A DNA stretch of 5,857 nt from Lachnospiraceae bacterium UBA3732 (GTDB taxonomy: Bacteria; Bacillota; Clostridia; Lachnospirales; Lachnospiraceae): NCBI GenBank assembly GCA_002372545.1, contig DFHD01000021.1, positions 14,263 to 20,119 on the forward strand. Reading direction: 5' to 3'. The notes under the pieces were generated by a model. It was not told the DNA's origin, did not search any database, and worked only from the letters and a program-made list of their open reading frames with translations. Position numbers and translations under genes: made by a program. Shown piece by piece: positions 5,541-5,857 of this stretch; the first letter of the stretch is position 1; every line of letters starts with the position of its first letter.

Positions 5541-5810
5541 TGCTGCCTGCCCCGTCCTCCGGCATACCGCACCGTGACCTACGATCGATTTATAGAATCA
5601 GAGCGCTTATTCCGCCGACTTTCTTACGCTTTCGGAACTCGCTGCGCAGGTTCCGGAGATTTTGCTTCGCAAAATCCGGGAATACGAAACCTGCTCCGCT
5701 CAAACATCCGAAAGCTGTGGAAAGTCGTTTGCGGAATTTCGCTGCTGATTCTAAATAAACCGCTCAATGTTCACGGTTGCGGTATGCCGGAGGGCGGGGC
5801 AAGCGAAGCA
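5541..5810. repeat. ~270-bp near-palindromic fold-back element
   Basis: The outer arms 5549-5577 and 5771-5800 match as inverted repeats with about two differences (CCTCCGGCATACCGCA against TGCGGTATGCCGGAGG at their core). Pairing resumes inward. The tttatagaatcag block (from about 5589) pairs with ctgattctaaataaa (5745-5759), cgactttc...gctttcgg (from about 5618) pairs with ccgaaagctgtggaaagtcg (about 5708-5727), and the centre is a hairpin GATTTTGC (5658-5665) / GCAAAATC (5669-5676) with loop TTC. The open frame inside it looks like no protein. It resembles a MITE- or REP-like non-coding repeat capable of forming a long RNA or cruciform hairpin. No transposase and no clear target-site duplication are seen. 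Confidence 0.8.
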
Positions 5811-5857
5811 CAGCCGAAAGTGATCCCGGGAAGAAGCAAGCCAAGCACAGCCGAAAG
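5801..5857. repeat. 20-bp direct repeat, 37-bp period, reaching the window edge
   Basis: Positions 5801-5820 and 5838-5857 share 19 of 20 bases (core AAGCACAGCCGAAAG), separated by 17 bp that include a gaagaagc stretch. The second copy is cut by the end of the window, so the number of units is unknown. It may be the start of a longer repeat region attached to the fold-back element. Confidence 0.6.

Noticed and set aside
4273..5565. Long minus-strand open frame (430 codons) opposite the pseudo-AAA+ gene
   Set aside because: It is the antisense of a Lys/Glu/Ala-rich gene, giving a low-complexity Leu/Cys/Arg-rich product; it crosses the terminator and has no credible start signal.
5489..5758. 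89-codon plus-strand open frame after the terminator
   Set aside because: It starts inside the terminator stem and runs through the palindromic element; the translation is Arg/Pro/Phe-rich with no family features.
5801..5857. CRISPR array
   Set aside because: Only two 20-bp units with a 17-bp gap are visible, shorter than CRISPR repeats and spacers, and no cas genes are near.

Overview
The window looks like chromosomal DNA from a moderate-GC Firmicute, most likely a Clostridia/Lachnospiraceae-type bacterium. The basis is strong AGGAGG-type ribosome binding sites, a transcription-terminating riboswitch, low-GC promoter regions beside roughly 50% GC coding regions, a FloT-like flotillin and large fold-back repeats between genes. 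This placement is an inference from style and family resemblance, not from a search.

Layout, left to right. (1) Positions 1-63 are the last 20 codons of an unidentified plus-strand gene. (2) Positions 64-362 hold no gene but contain a fold-back repeat with about 30-bp inverted arms (64-93 / 253-282). (3) A minus-strand gene (1892-363) encodes a 509-residue fusion. An XRE-type helix-turn-helix domain precedes a complete Ugd-type UDP-glucose 6-dehydrogenase, and the dehydrogenase carries an insertion partly made of four 8-bp repeats. (4) Positions 1893-2197 form an AT-rich divergent promoter region with three copies of an operator-like word, approximately ATGTTGTTTWWAAC. (5) A consensus-like promoter (2161-2189) leads directly into what I read as a yybP-ykoY manganese riboswitch (2198-2316) with an overlapping intrinsic terminator (2305-2352). 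(6) The switch precedes a flotillin/SPFH gene (2493-4001). (7) About 220 bp later, with its own extended -10 promoter and a leader hairpin, comes a 385-residue protein (4222-5379). It has a basic N-terminal helix, a long charged linker and a CbxX/CfxQ-like AAA+ fold whose Walker A, Walker B and arginine-finger positions all look degraded. (8) A strong terminator (5481-5509) closes this unit. (9) Positions 5541-5810 form a second, roughly 270-bp near-palindromic fold-back element, followed by a 20-bp direct repeat that runs to the window edge.

How the parts may work together. The dehydrogenase makes UDP-glucuronate for capsule, exopolysaccharide or cell-wall glycans, and its fused DNA-binding domain could let the enzyme regulate its own gene or the divergent one. 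The flotillin should build membrane microdomain scaffolds. The following pseudo-AAA+ protein is a candidate partner or adaptor, and the riboswitch would make the pair respond to Mn2+. The most novel proposals are the Mn2+-switched flotillin/pseudo-AAA+ unit and the XRE-Ugd fusion with matching operator-like sites in the shared intergenic region. Both rest on reading the sequence and need homology and structure checks.
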